Shown here in pieces: positions 32,560 through 45,162 of a DNA stretch of 64,000 nt (positions are counted from its first letter, which is position 1; every line of letters starts with the position of its first letter). The notes under the pieces are model-generated. The model saw nothing but the letters and a program-made list of their open reading frames with translations, searched no databases and was not told the origin of the DNA. Source of the DNA: Cryptomeria japonica (taxonomy: Eukaryota; Streptophyta; Pinopsida; Cupressales; Cupressaceae); assembly GCF_030272615.1 (NCBI RefSeq), contig NC_081413.1, forward strand, positions 159,462,849 through 159,526,848. Reading direction: 5' to 3'. The position numbers and the translations under genes were made by a program.

Positions 32560-35500
32560 ACATGCTACTAGGTGTGCTCCAAAATACTTTAGTTACTTAT
32601 TTAAGACCCAAGTTACATCTTTTGTTGGTTTTTTCCTCCACTTGGCCAGGTATTCCTTGTACTCCTTATTCTAGGTGTTGCATCTAGTTAAACTATCCAA
32701 GATCTATTCAATCTAATCTGAAGGTACCTATGGAATTCATTGTTGACATAATTCTTTTGTGTCATCCTCTTGTGCTCCCTAAAACTAATTGAGATATACA
32801 ATGTTGAATATCTATGAAATCTCCTCACTCTCTAGTAACTCTACTTCGCAGGCATTTTTGGAATCAAACTTCTTAATGATATTGCAAGGGCCAAACTTTT
32901 TCATCTTTAGCTTATTATATGTGCCTACCATAAATCTCTCCTTCTAAAGATACACCACAGCTTTATCTCCAACTTAAAATTCCTTTTGTCTTTGCTCAGT
33001 TTGCTCACTCCTTATACCAGTTTGTTATGATCTCTAGGCATTTCTTGAACTACTTGTGGGTAGTCTTCATATACTCTGAAAACTCATCAACCTCCACACT
33101 CCTCTTATCCTATGAGTTGTCATCTTTGAGTTTGATTTCTCCTCTAAGATGCATTGCAACAATGGTCTCAAATGATATCTTTCTGGTACTCCAGTTCATT
33201 AAGTTGTTGAATGCAAACTCTACTTGTAGAAATTTAATGTCCAAATTCTTTGTTTTGTCTCCTACCAAGCACTTTAGAAAATTATCCAAGCTTGTGTTAA
33301 TTGCCTCAGTTTTTCCATCGTATTGTGGGTGAATTTTTGAGATAAACTCTAGGTCTATCTACATCTTCTTCCATGAAGTCCTCCAAAAGTATCTAATAAA
33401 CAAGTTTGTATCTCATTTTGAGATAATACTCTTCGGTATCCCATGCAGCCTCACCACTTATTAAAATAACAAGTCAACAATATCAATTGCATCATGCATC
33501 TTTTTACGGTGGATGATGTAGACCATCTCAGAGAATTGATCCACCACCACAAATATGGATTTGTGTCCCCTCTAAGTCCTCAAAAATTCCAACAAAAAGT
33601 CCACATTGATATCCTCCTAAGGTCTTTCTAGAATTGGAAGAGGTTGATGCAATTCAATATTCTAGCTATTTCCTTAAGGTACTTAACAATTCTTGCACTC
33701 CTAAACATACTTCCAAACATCCTTCTAGATCTACGGCCAGAAGAAACATTCTCAGAAGGCTATAGTTTTGTGAATCCCAAAATTCCCTACCAACCCTCTA
33801 GAATGTTTCTCTTTGATAAAATTCTCCCTCATTGAGCTCCTAGAAATACATAATTGATTTCTTTTGATCAACATGTCTCCTTGGATGAAGTAGTTCAACA
33901 ACTTGCTTTTTTTCATCATCATCGGTTCTTTACTTACTTTTCATACCCCCGAAAAGTTAGGATCATATTTATATAAATGTTTTAACTCACCAAATCCTAT
34001 TACAATCACCTTTATCTACAACATCAAGTTCCCCCTTCTACTTAGTGCATCTATAACATAGTTTGATTTTCCACTACCATGCTTGAGGATAATGGTGTAA
34101 CTCTTTATGAACTCTACCCACAGCATGTGCCTCTAGTTCAACTTGCCTTCACTATTTAGGTACTAGTTCTTGGTGATTAGTGTACAATACAAATTATTTT
34201 GGCAACAAATAGTGTCTCCACTTCTTCAAGGCTTGTATTATAGCATAGAACTCCTGATCATATATCAAATACCTTCTCTATGCATCATTTAACATCTCAC
34301 TAAAATAAGGAATTGGCCTTCCCTCTTGGCTCAAGACTTCTCTAGTGGCATTATCATTGGCATCACAATCTACTTGAAAGACTGTTGAAATCTAGTACAA
34401 TTGGTACCGATTGCTCCATCACTTTTTGTTTCAAAATTTCAAATCTTTTCTACACTCTAGACATCCGCTTGAACTTCGTCCGATCTCCACTCATTTCCTC
34501 CATCATGGGTACACAAATGGTGCTAAATTTTTTGATGAATTTTTAGTAGAAACTTGCCAAACCATGAAAAGATCTTACCTCTCCAATGTCCATCAGTGTA
34601 GACCATTCCACAATTTCTCTAACCTTCTTTGAATCTATCTTCAATCCTTTTTCAAAAATAAAAAATCCTAGATAAACTAGGTTTGTCTTCATGAATCTGC
34701 ATTTGTTGATGTTGATCAACAACTTCTCTTCCCTCAACCATTGAAACACTTGTTTTACATGTCAGATGTGTTCTTTTTCCTTTGCTAAAAATCAAGATGT
34801 CATCCAAAAAAATGATGAGAAACTTACCTAGGAACTCCTACAGTACTCCATTCATCAGTCGTGTGTATGTTCTTGGTGCATTAATGAGTCCAAAAGGCAC
34901 GACTAGTCACTCATACAATCCTTTGTTGGTATTGAATGTAGTATTCCACTCATTTTCATTTTGATTTGATGGTATCTGCTCTTGAGGTTAGTTTTGGTGA
35001 AGTATCTTAAACCACTCAAATAGTCCATCATATTATCCATTCTTGGCAAAGGAAACTAATACTTAATTTGATCTTATTGATGACTCGTAAGTCAGTACAC
35101 ATCCTCCATTCTCCACCCTTATTTGGCACTAAGATAGTAGGTACTATGCATGGGCTCTAGCTCTCCCACATCAATCATTTTCCCAATAACTCATGTAATT
35201 GTCTGCTCAACTCCATATTCTCCACTGGTGTCATCCGGTGTGTGTAGATTTGCTAGGAAAACTTTCTCTCAACACAAGGTCTATGTGATGGTTGATACTC
35301 TAAATCGGTGGTAGTCCTTCCAAAACATTTTTTGACACAATATCTTGGTATTTTTCAAGCAACTTTGCAGCCTCTCTCTATGGTACCTCTACTCCCCCCA
35401 TGCTAGTGCTTTTTATATCCTTTCTATTGTATTTCCTAGGAATGAGTGTAAAATAGGTGTTCTCATGTTGATCAATTCATCTAGGAACTTCCTTGCATCC

Positions 35501-35960
35501 ACCAAGAAAATCCTTGCATTGTTGCATACTACCTCCCTTTGTTCTTCCTCAAGAGGAATAAAGATATACTTCTTCATATTCATGATTATGTTGTATTATT
35601 TCTTCCATCATGTATGGCCCTTTTATCATACTCCCAAGGTTTCCCCATTATCAAATGAAAAGCATTAGCATGATATCACACAATACTTTGTCCTTTATGA
35701 ACCAATATGAAAACTAAACAAGCATTATTCATTTACTAGGATTTTATGGTCATCTTGTATCAAGGAAACCCAATATGGGTTTGGGTGCTTAATCCTCTTC
35801 AAATTCAAATTCTACACCATCTCTTGAAAGACCAAATTGTATGTACTACCACTATCAATGATAACCTTGCAACACTTACCCTTGAATTGTACTTGGTTTG
35901 GAAAATGATTCTTCTCTATGTTTGTTCATCTATGAACTCCTCCTGTAATAGGGCTCTCCT
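32560..35960 (-). pseudogene. Pol of chromovirus G with C-terminal chromodomain
   Basis: Protease shows CCKVIIDSGSTYNLV with intact DSG. RT gives FPLPRMDNMMDYLSG and, further on, LREEKLLININKCRFMKTN and LVYLGFFIFEKGLK, with RSFHGLASFY at its end (34749-34543). RNase H ends KSNYVIDALSRR. Integrase has FVVVDQFSEMVYIIHR in pieces and HPQYDGKTEAINTSLDNFL. The chromodomain reads EYKEYLAKWRKKPTKDVTW with stops on both sides; in related elements this module guides integration to heterochromatin. At least one stop occurs in every domain. Confidence 0.8.
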
Positions 35961-36047
35961 CATAACTAATGATTCACCCCTTTGGATGTCTTGCAGACCC
36001 AAATGATCTATCCCTTCCTCAACATACGCATTTATGGCTTAAGAGTA

Positions 36048-36483
36048 TCTTGGCTTCTTGGCACTTCCATGATGGCATTCAAAGGCATGATGCCCAACTT
36101 CCCTGCACTTAAAACAAGTTTCCCAAAATGGTCCTCAATCAGTTCTCCTTTCATTCCTCCAATATCCTTGATCTCTTCAATAGTCCTCTCTTTCCATCTA
36201 GTTGTAGTATGAATATACCTTGAGCCTTCTTTCCTCACTCCAGAAAGGACTCCTTCCTCTACTTTTCTTGGCTTCTTGGCACTTCCACGATGGCATTCAA
36301 AGGCATGATGCCCAACTTCCCTGCACTTAAAACAAGTTTCCCAAAATGGTCCTTGATAATTTCTCCTTTCATTCCTCCAATATCCTTGATCTCTTCAATA
36401 GTCCTCTCTTTCCCTCTAGTTGTAGTATGAATATACCTTGAGCCTTCTTTCCTCACTCCAGAAAGGACTCCTTCCTCTTGGTG
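36048..36483 (-). repeat. 218-bp tandem duplication carrying the gag zinc knuckle of G
   Basis: 36048-36265 and 36266-36483 are nearly identical (a handful of mismatches). Each copy encodes on the minus strand CFKCREVGHHAFEC, a CX2CX4HX4C knuckle, plus a Lys/Arg-rich segment. 218 is not a multiple of three, so the duplication shifts the reading frame. Confidence 0.9.
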
Positions 36484-37100
36484 CATTGTGTCCATATTTT
36501 TAAATCTATTTGTTTCCTATTCTCTAGCATCCTTTCTACCCTTCTGGATAGTTTTTCCTTGACCTTGAGTGGGAAGTGGTAGGCATCCTCCATGTTGGTC
36601 ATCTAAACCAGACTCAATTCTTCTTGAATATTTGTTCTAGGGCCATCAATGAAACACACCACTTTCTCCTTTCAGAATTTTTTATCTAGTCCTAATGATC
36701 ATCTTGTGAAACTCCTGCTGCAAATTTTGAAGCTTCTTCAACAATTCTAACTCATAGTCCGCTAGTATGAATTAGCCCTTTTGTTTCATCACCATCCTAT
36801 CCTATTTCATGATCTACTATTTTCATCTTTTTTTTCTATGTAGCTACACTTGCTTCCACCAAATGGTGGCATGTCTCTTCAACTTAATTTTGGGGGATCT
36901 CACTCGCTCTAGGTCTTCAATTTCCTCAAACTCAAAGTACTCTTCCATCTCATTGATCCAATCAATCAGCTCCTCCGATTTAAGGCTTCTAATATACCTA
37001 GGGATATCGATCCTTGGCCTCTTTCCAATCCTAGTGATTGCCTTCATCATCTTGATCTGGTTTGACTCTTATTCTTCTTAGCTTTCATAATCCCACTATT
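36484..37100 (-). pseudogene. Gag of chromovirus G
   Basis: Minus frame at 37050-36844 reads RPRIDIPRYIRSLKSEELID, WINEMEEYFEFEEIED and HATIWWKQV, the Retrotrans_gag core that assembles virus-like particles. The downstream part to the zinc knuckle is broken by stops. Confidence 0.8.
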
Positions 37101-37280
37101 GTGCCCTTGCCTCCTCATCATCACTCCCCTTGTCTAGTGTCATATTTGGGCCCTTCCATAACATCCAATTGATTCTTCATGATTCTCATCATGTCCATAT
37201 TTTCTTCAACTCTTTTGATGACATTTGTCATTAACATCTTTCTTGGTGACATCTTTTTCCTCTAAAATAGGTGTGATTAC

Positions 37281-37767
37281 CTCAATTAAACAATCTAGCT
37301 CAAGGTTTCAACTACCTCACTTCAATGATATATCCACAGCAAATATCTTCTAGAATACACACCTAAATAAGAATTGAATATTACTTTGATTTCATGTCAT
37401 GTAGTTAAAGTTGGGTGCACAGTTGAGGAGTTGACCACTTTAAAGTCTGATACATAATAGCTTGATAGTGCCAAAGTTAATCCTCTTCTTAAACTCATTT
37501 TTCTTCTTAATGCCTGCATCCACAAAGGTTAGCACACAAGAATTCTCGCCTACCTATCATTACTCAAAATATTTTTATTCATGTCATTCATGCAATCATT
37601 AACATGCTCATACAACATTCATTAACAGGTTTGAATAATATAGGATTAAAATAGGTTTAAGTTCAAACTAAACTTAAAACCTAAGGTATAATGTCTTATA
37701 GAAATAGAGAAATTAGTCTTATCATCATAAAATATTAAATAAAAAGGACTAAAAATGAGGCTTGTCA
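37281..37767 (-). other. Possible 3' LTR of a minus-strand element
   Basis: Minus strand TGACAAGCCTCATTTTTAGT starts at 37767 directly after a G-run tract, as an LTR would. I could not find a partner copy or the end, so this is tentative. The rest to 37281 is AT-rich with no gene. Confidence 0.35.
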
Positions 37768-37785
37768 TTCCCCCCAACTTAATCT
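37768..37785 (-). other. Polypurine-tract-like sequence
   Basis: Minus strand AAGTTGGGGGGAA immediately before TGACAAG. The GTTTGGGGGGA style resembles polypurine tracts of Athila-type elements. Confidence 0.5.
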
Positions 37786-37989
37786 TTTGCTTGTCCTTAG
37801 GTAGGAGGTAGCTGAATTCGATGCCAATCTTTTAATCCGAAATCCCCTACACTAGTTTCGCCAATAGAATTGTCGATAAGACTCTAGTAGAACCCTTGAT
37901 TCCTAGCTAATCTATACCATATAGGTTTTTTTATATTATGGTCATAGGGCTTGTATTCTTTCCAGTGTGGCACTAGCCACTAGAGAATC

Positions 37990-40265
37990 AGTCGCTAAAA
38001 AATCAAGGGTATCCACTTTTCTTGTAGTGCTTTGTCCAAGTGTACATACTTGTCTACCCTCCTTATTGATGCATGGTAGTTTTGTAGAGAGTGTGGTTCT
38101 CTTTTCTTTAATTCATCTATCAATTCATTCCATCTCTGAGCCAGGTATCCAAAAATAATTCTTGTTGAAGTATTGGCTACATGTTCATATTCTTGATAGA
38201 CATTCTCTCTAACTACCATGATTCCATTGTTCAAGACAATTTCATTATTCTTTTGAATCCCTTCATAAAGATAATATATGGATCCCCTACCTTAGCTAGT
38301 AGATGTAATGCAACAAATTTATCTAATTCTCTATAAGTCTTAGATTTCTCTCCCTAACTATTTTTATTATGAATGTAAGGCATAAGGGCTTTTAGATAAA
38401 TATATCCTATATAGAGGAATGGGTTCCATTGTGAGTCATAAGGAACGACATAATTCTGCAAATAAAGTTCACAAAGCAAATTTTTAATTCCAAGAGGAGA
38501 TGACTTATATGCCAAGAGAAAGTCACAAGAAGTTACAAGAGATGGATTCATGTCAAACAAAACTCTTGACAATTGATAAGAGAAATATAATTCTCTTAAA
38601 TGTAGTGCATAAACCCTAGGTGGTGGTCTACACTAGACAATTTGTGGGACTAAATTTTCCACATCTCCAATTTATTCTTCAACCCAACAATATCTACATC
38701 CTTTTTCTTGAGTTCCTCTTACAGCTGCTCCTTTTCCTTCTACCATGGTTCTTCTTTCTCTTTTATATCCTTCCATAAATTCAATGTTGTTGAGGCCCAT
38801 GAGAATGCAATGGGTCTATGCATGCCAATTATAACTCATGGATCCTCTTGATGATCTTTGGTTGCTTGCTTAGTTGTTGCTGCAAGGTTTTCCAAACCAC
38901 TAGCATGTGGTTCACCTTCATCTTGTCTCTCTTGGTTTAATTTTTCTCCCTATGTCTCCCATTCTTGATTGACTTCTTCTCTGATAGCATCATTTTTACC
39001 AATCAAGAGCCCTCCATCATGCACTAAAACTTCTTCTATCTCTTTCAATTTATTTCCTATATATTATTGGAAGATGAAGAAGGTGTTTGTAAAACTAGAG
39101 ATGGTCGGTTAAATACCATTCTTTCCTTTACACTAGGTGAGGTATGCTCAGAACTGGAACAATTTTTTTCTTGGGAGATGTCTCCTTCTTTTTCAAGTGG
39201 AAATTTTTCTAAGTTTGTGGCTTCTCCTTACAACCTTAATAGGGACTTCTTTGATTTCTTAGTGGCTGCAGGGTGTGCCACCTTCTCAACTTTTCTCTTC
39301 CTAGATTCTAAACTTTGGCTTTGTTTTTACAGACAACCTTTTCCTTTCCCATTGCTACCCTCTTATGACTTCTTGTAGTTGGGGTTGTAGTTGCAGTAGG
39401 GGTTGCTATAGAAATAGAATTAGAACTATCAACATTTACATTTTCCTGTTTAGAGGAACTTGTTCTATCCTCAATAGGGTTTAGACTTGAAGGCTCAGTT
39501 TTATGTGCTCTTGAGGAAGAGGTACCTAGGGTAAAATGTGTCCCTATCTTCCCTCTAATTTTATTAGTTAATGCCTAGCCTAGGTCCCACATCTTGTAAT
39601 CTAACCTTTCTAATTTTTAAAAATTCTTCCGATGTCATTTTTGAATATCTTTCTTGTAGGTTTTTTTCAATTAACAATTGAATCAAACAATGATGGGAGA
39701 GAGAGTCTGACCTACCTTTCTGTGTTTAGTCAGCCATCCTCTTTAGCAAGTTGTGCAAAAAACTAGTGGTTTTCATCAGTCTACCAAGCTGGAGGTGGCT
39801 CAACATCTTAAAATGTACTAAATAAACCAAGGACTATTGACCCTCATAAGTCAAATATTTTATAATTTAGACTGCTACAAAGGCACATTTCGGCAGCAAA
39901 GGTAACCTTCACATTCCTTGACTACTTACTTCCAATAGAGGATCACTTGGTTCTTTGAATTTATCCCTTGTTGATCTGGTGTCATGACCCAGAGGGAAGG
40001 GTTCTCCTATTACTCATAAACCTATAACTTTAGCTATCCTTTTCTCGATGATTGGAATCTTCAAACCCTTCACTACCATTTCATCATTAAAATCATAGAG
40101 CTTAAGGAAGTAATCAAGCCAACCACACTCCCTAAATATCAGCTCACATTCACCATCTCCCAAGATGAGCTCATGGTTGACTAGCTCATTGTGAACACGA
40201 AGACCGCCCATTTTCACACAACTTCCTTTTGCTTTCTTTTTGTCTACAAAAAAAAATATGACCAA
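37990..40265 (-). pseudogene. Unassigned transposon-borne ORF, decayed
   Basis: Minus-strand fragments in order: MGGLRVHNELVNHELILGDG, FRECGWLDYFLKLYDFNDEM, VVKGLKIPIIEKRIAKVIGL (40265-40014); Lys/Arg-rich Ser/Thr-rich middle (about 39500-39200) with nuclear-signal-like KRVAMGKEKVVCKNKAK; then FDMNPSLVTSCDFLLAYKSS and PLGIKNLLCELYLQNYVVPY (38572-38354) and YLAQRWNELIDELKKREPHS (38234-37995). I do not recognise a family with known function. It lies between the Athila-like integrase of I and a polypurine-like tract, the position of the extra env-like ORF in Athila elements, so it may be the 3' ORF of I. The alternative is a separate element. Confidence 0.5.
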
Positions 40266-41009
40266 GCTTCTTGTTTTCTTCCTCTTTCTATGTCATTCTA
40301 CAACTTTCTTGTTTTAGTAAAAATTCTTCTTCCCACAATACCTCACACTTTCCAAGATTTAATTATGGAAAATTACTGCAACAAAAGGCAATTTTTTGCA
40401 AATAGTGGGGTTAAAAATATCAACACATTATCAATAGAAAGGGTGTACTAATGCACAAATTAAAACTAGCCAGACCATGCAACATGCGTTCATCCAGCAT
40501 AGTTGTTTCAAAATTTATTACGCAAGCTTATTCAAAAAGACAAAAAGACATGGACGACCAAATAAGAAGTTGACATTTGGCAACTCCCCCCCCCCCCCCC
40601 ACTTAAGGTGAAGCATGTGTCCACACATGCAGAAAGAGTAGTGGTATTGGGAAAAAATTGAAATACTATACCAAATAATCAATAATGCAAATGACAGAAC
40701 ATAAATATATAAAGTAACAATAAATAGTAAGATCTTGCACATAACTAAAAATATGTAATAATGAAAAGATCACATGCCAAGTGAGTGGTATTGGAGAATA
40801 TCCACTCTTGATGTGATAACTAATGCTCAAAACAGTAACTTAGAGATGGATTTGGTGTACGAAGAGGATATGGATGGAAAGAATGGAGAATGAAAATGGA
40901 ATGCATGATGTAATGAAAGTGATGTGGCATGGGTGATGAAGAAAGGGATCTCCATGAATATGTGGAAACTTTATTATGAATAAAGTGGGGTTATCTTTAC
41001 GATGTGTGT
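40266..41009 (-). other. Spacer with 15-base C run between element I integrase and the upstream ORF
   Basis: No gene. A run of 15 C at 40586-40600 reads AAGT(G)15AGTTGCC on the minus strand, polypurine-like. TGCCAAATGTC follows it and could be an LTR start. Confidence 0.5.
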
Positions 41010-43637
41010 AACGAACCATAAGGTTTGCCATATTTGGCTATAGGAAGATTGGGATCTTGGTACTCCACAAATTGCTACATGATCTCTTGCTTATTGATAG
41101 GCTTACGATAAATATGAAGGCAATGCCCATTCACTAATAGCTGAAACCTGACTGGATCAATAGTATGTAACCGAAAACACCATTTAGAAAAGCCTATGCA
41201 ATTTCACAAGGTCCAAGCCATCTTGTTTGAAGTTTTTGTTGTTTTTATTTGTATCTAGAATCATACAATAATGCCCCATCACCAATTTTGAACTGCTGCT
41301 CCTTTATATACTTCTCATGCCATTTAGTTCATTGGTGTTGAATAAGCTCAATATGTTGATGGGCAAACTTCCTCATTTCATCTAGGTCATTGAGTTGCAT
41401 GAGACGGTTTGTATGGGCTTCTATTAAATCTATGTTAATATCCAATGTTATCTTGCGAGTTTTATGCTTAAACTCTATAGGCATTACTGTTGTCTTTCCA
41501 TACACTAGTTCAAATGGGGTGAAACTAGTTGTAGTCTTCCATGTTGTTATGTAGGCCCACAATGCATCTGGTAATCTATTTTCCTAATCCTTCTTATGAA
41601 ATACCATAGTCTTTGTTAAAATTGCCTCAATTTCTCAGTTTCTCACCTCTGCATGTCCATTAACCTATGGGTGGTAAGGAGTAGACTTTCTTAGCCTTAT
41701 GTTATATTCATTCACCAATGTTGTGATTAAGGTGGAAGTGAAATGAGCACCTTGGTTTGTCACTATCTCTCTAGGAACTCCATATCTAGTTAAAATTTCC
41801 TCATAGAGGAATTCAAAAACCTTGTTATCTCTAGTATTTTTCATGGCTCTGACTTCAACCTATTTGGCTAGGTAACTAGTGCATACAAGGATGTATGTTT
41901 TACCATTATATGGTGGACCAATAGGTCCAAGGAAATTCATAGGTCGCATTTGTCAAATGGGGTAATAACATCTTGAGGATTCAATGGTATCTCATCACTT
42001 TTGGTGGGTCTTCCCATCTGTTGGCACTTATCACATTTCGTAGTGTACTTTATTGCATCCTTGTGAAGACTAGGCCAATAGTACCCTGCATTTAGGATCT
42101 TCATTGTTGTTCTTTTAGCAACAAAATAGCCCCCATTGGGCTCATCATGGCAGGCATGTAGAATGTCAAATATTTCATCTTCTCTAACAAATCTCCTCAT
42201 TGCATGATCTAGACTTGTATAAAATAAACATCATATTATCCATGAGAATGGAAAATTCTTCTCCATTAGCTGCCTTTTTTCCTTGGGGAAAAATTGTGGA
42301 GGAATTTTACTTATGATAAGATAATTTGCCATATTTTCATACCATTGTGTTTTGACACTTATAGCATATAGATGTTCATAAGGAAATGGATCATCTAGGC
42401 CAAATTTTTGAACATTTGTTGTCAATTTGGATAAAAAGACTGCTACAACATTTTCTTTTCCTGGTTTATCAATAATTGTAATATCAAATTCTTGCATAAG
42501 GAGCAATAATCTTGCAAGTCTTCCTTTAACCGAAGATTTGTTCATAAGATATCTAATAGAAAAATGATCTCTATGAACAAATATTTGATATCCTATTATA
42601 TAATTTCTAAATTTTTTCAAGGCATAAATGACAGCCAACATCTCCTTCTCTATTACTATATAATTTAATTTTTCTACTTGAAATTTGTTGTTGGCATAAT
42701 AGATTGAATTCTCATTAGCTCCTTCCTTCTATCCTAATACTGCTCCTACTGCATAATCAAAGGATTTTGTGTGTATGTGAAATGAAATATCCCACCCAAG
42801 TCCTTTATGGAAAAGAGCTTGTGTCAAAGCAGTCTTTAAATCATGAAATGCTTGTTCACATAATGGTGTCCACTTAAATTCAACATCTTTAATGAGTAAA
42901 GTATACAATGGAGAAACTATCTTACTGAATTCTTGGATGAACTATCTGTAATAACCTGCATGGCCCAAGAAAATTCTAACATCCTTCTTCTTGGTAGGAA
43001 TAAGATGATTAATGATGACTTCAATTTTAGCAGGATCCACCTTAATGCCTTTATGGGAGACATAATGTCCAAGGAATACTCCCTCTTATATCATCATGAA
43101 ACATTTCTCACTATTTAATGATAGGCTATGGTCTTCACATCTCTGTAAAACCTTTTTAAAAAAATTTAATACTTCCTTAAAGGTGTTGCCATATGTGGTG
43201 AAAGTTGTCCATATATACTTCCATGCAGTCATGAGAGATATTTGAGAAAATGCTAATTATTGCCCTTTGGAAAGTGGTCGGTGCATTACATAAACTAAGT
43301 GGTAACACTGAATCATGAACTCAAAAGGATATCCTCCTAGGGTGGATTTATGAGGGAGGATCATGAACTCAAAAGGATATTCCCAATAATATATAGTGAC
43401 AACTATATCTTCAATAAACCCTTCTAGCTTGTTTGTCAAACTATCAACCAACTAAAGAACTATGGGGCTAGGTATTAGATTTGCAATATTAAGGTGTTGC
43501 ATGATTTCTTTTATCATTACATTCATAGTTGCACCTAAGTCTATTAATGTATTTTGCACTAAGATGTCATTCATGGTGGTTGCAACCATAGGGCTTCTTG
43601 GATTAGGATAGTCAGGGACAATAGTTCTTCCTGACAT
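41010..43637 (-). pseudogene. Pol of element I: protease fused to RT, RNase H, integrase
   Basis: Protease reads VQNTLIDLGATMNVMIKEIM, with the Athila-type DLGA active site. After EYPFEFMILPHKSTLGG it jumps into RT at a 48-bp duplicated junction, losing the first half of RT. The YMDD box reads YMDN. RNase H follows with MLAVIYALKKFRNYIIGYQI, FVHRDHFSIRYLMNKSSVKG and DITIIDKPGKENVVA. Integrase has HACHDEPNGGYFVAKRT, CDKCQQMGRPTK, then IVTNQGAHF where the second catalytic Asp is Asn, and LWAYITTWKTTTSFTPFELV. The C-terminal domain ends near 41010. Stops occur throughout. Confidence 0.85.
43312..43380 (-). repeat. 21-bp direct repeat at the protease-RT deletion junction
   Basis: ATCATGAACTCAAAAGGATAT at 43312-43332 and again at 43360-43380, a 48-bp period. 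It looks like templated filler made when the intervening RT sequence was lost. Confidence 0.75.
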
Positions 43638-43639
43638 TA

Positions 43640-45162
43640 TATCTGCTAGTTACCCCATTACATGAATGATTTAAGGGTCTTTCTTCTTCTTTCTTAACTT
43701 CTTCAAAAACAATTCCTTTAGTTTTTTCATATATGGGTACATCCTTAATAGCTTGAAATAAAGGAATATTGAAACACACATTTGAATTGATCTAGGAAAT
43801 CAAAGGTTTGTTCTAGCTCATATTTCTTTGTTTCCAACTTCTGTGGAAATAGGGGCATTGGATCAACAAGTTGACTTGTTTGATTTATTTGAATAGACAG
43901 GTTACCTGGCTATAGGTTAATGCTTGTAGTATCTTCTCCTTCAATTGGAATTTATGTAATAGTAGGGGAAGTAGGTGCTTGTAGGGTCTCACCTGAGTGA
44001 AGATGTATGTCACCTATGTCCACAACATAAGTAGGGCATTGGATAGCATCTGAAGAATATGCCTATTGTTGTGGCTTGTTATTAGGATTTGGTGCAGGTT
44101 GTACTGTTAATTGAGTAGGCCTAGGTGGGTTGGTATTGGAATTAGCAAGTGGCATGATGGTTTGTTGGCTAGATGGTGATTATGGCTACAGGTAACCAGT
44201 GGATTGGTTAGACCATTCCTGACCTCCTCTCTATTGGGTCTACTACTGCCAATTTCTAGTAGGTGGTTGCCATTGAGGTTGAGAGTTGGGGTATTGGTAA
44301 GTTGGCCAAAATATTTTTTGATTATTCAATAATGGTGGTGGCCAATAATTTCTCCAATTTGCAGAAGTAGAAGATTTTCATTGATTATTATTTACAAAAG
44401 GATTTGCATATGGAACATTGAAAGATAGAGGGTCCTAAGGCATACCTTGTCTTTGGGCCCATGGCCTTCTTTGAGATATATATAAAATTTGGTCATTGTC
44501 ATCCTCCACTTGTCTAAATTTCAATTGTAATGGCCTGCTATCCATATTGACAATATTCTTCCATCTACAATATTTCTTCTTCTATCTACAATGTGGGCAA
44601 TATTGTACCAACATAGTCTCAGCCTCATCATGCTTCCACTTGGATTGAGGAGTATCTAACTATGTGTCCATGTTATTAATGATATCTTGCTTGAAATACT
44701 TTAGCAAATTACTCAATTCCATCTTTGAAACTCCTAAACTGGATTAATTTGATGAAAGCCTATATCCTCTAGTCCTTTTAATAGCAACTCTAGAGTAATT
44801 TTGACAAATCTTCTGAATCCATACCAGGTTGCTTGAGTATTATCTCCTCCTCCTATCAAGTCCAAAGCCTCAATACACTCTTCATTGATTCCTATTAGAA
44901 AGACCGGTTTCTATGAATCTTCACTTAACTGGTTATGTTTTGACTTTTTAAAGATAAAGAGGAATTTTTCAACATGATCTTCCAAGGACTCATCTTCCTT
45001 CTGTTGCACCTTGAATATGTCATCCCCCCTCATATCACTTCCCCTACAATAATCCTTGTATTTATTAAGAAACTTTTTCTTCATAGTATCCTAATTAATT
45101 ACATAATCTTCTCCTAGGGCCATAAACAGGTAGAGAGCTAAATATTTTAAATTAGATGGGAA
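43640..45162 (-). pseudogene. Gag of element I
   Basis: Minus frame from the J insertion reads NSPTFPSNLKYLALYLFMAL, DTMKKKFLNKYKDYCRGSDM, FKVQQKEDESLEDHVEKFLF and GINEECIEALDLIGGG, a Retrotrans_gag-type core of Athila style. A Gln/Pro/Asn-rich C-terminal stretch (about 44350-43800) leads to protease. There are several stops. Element J removed the N-terminus from view. Confidence 0.75.

Larger units (their letters stand above)
32530..37280 (-). mobile_element. Old chromovirus (Ty3/gypsy) element G (minus strand)
   Basis: Minus order: gag (37100-36800), duplicated zinc knuckle (36483-36048), protease (about 35960-35760), RT and RNase H (about 35600-34000), integrase (about 33900-32850), chromodomain (about 32700-32560). 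The chromodomain places it among chromoviruses. LTRs were not delimited. It is full of stops. Confidence 0.8.
41010..45162 (-). mobile_element. Athila-like Ty3/gypsy element I (minus strand, truncated by J)
   Basis: Minus order: gag (45162-43640), protease (43637-43300), second half of RT, RNase H and integrase to 41010. Element J inserted in gag at 45163. The part upstream of gag, with its 5' LTR, is beyond J and outside the window. An internal deletion fused protease to RT. Confidence 0.82.

Noticed and set aside
39067-39378. 103-residue plus-strand ORF
   Set aside because: It is opposite the Lys/Ser-rich part of the minus-strand unassigned ORF and has no family features.
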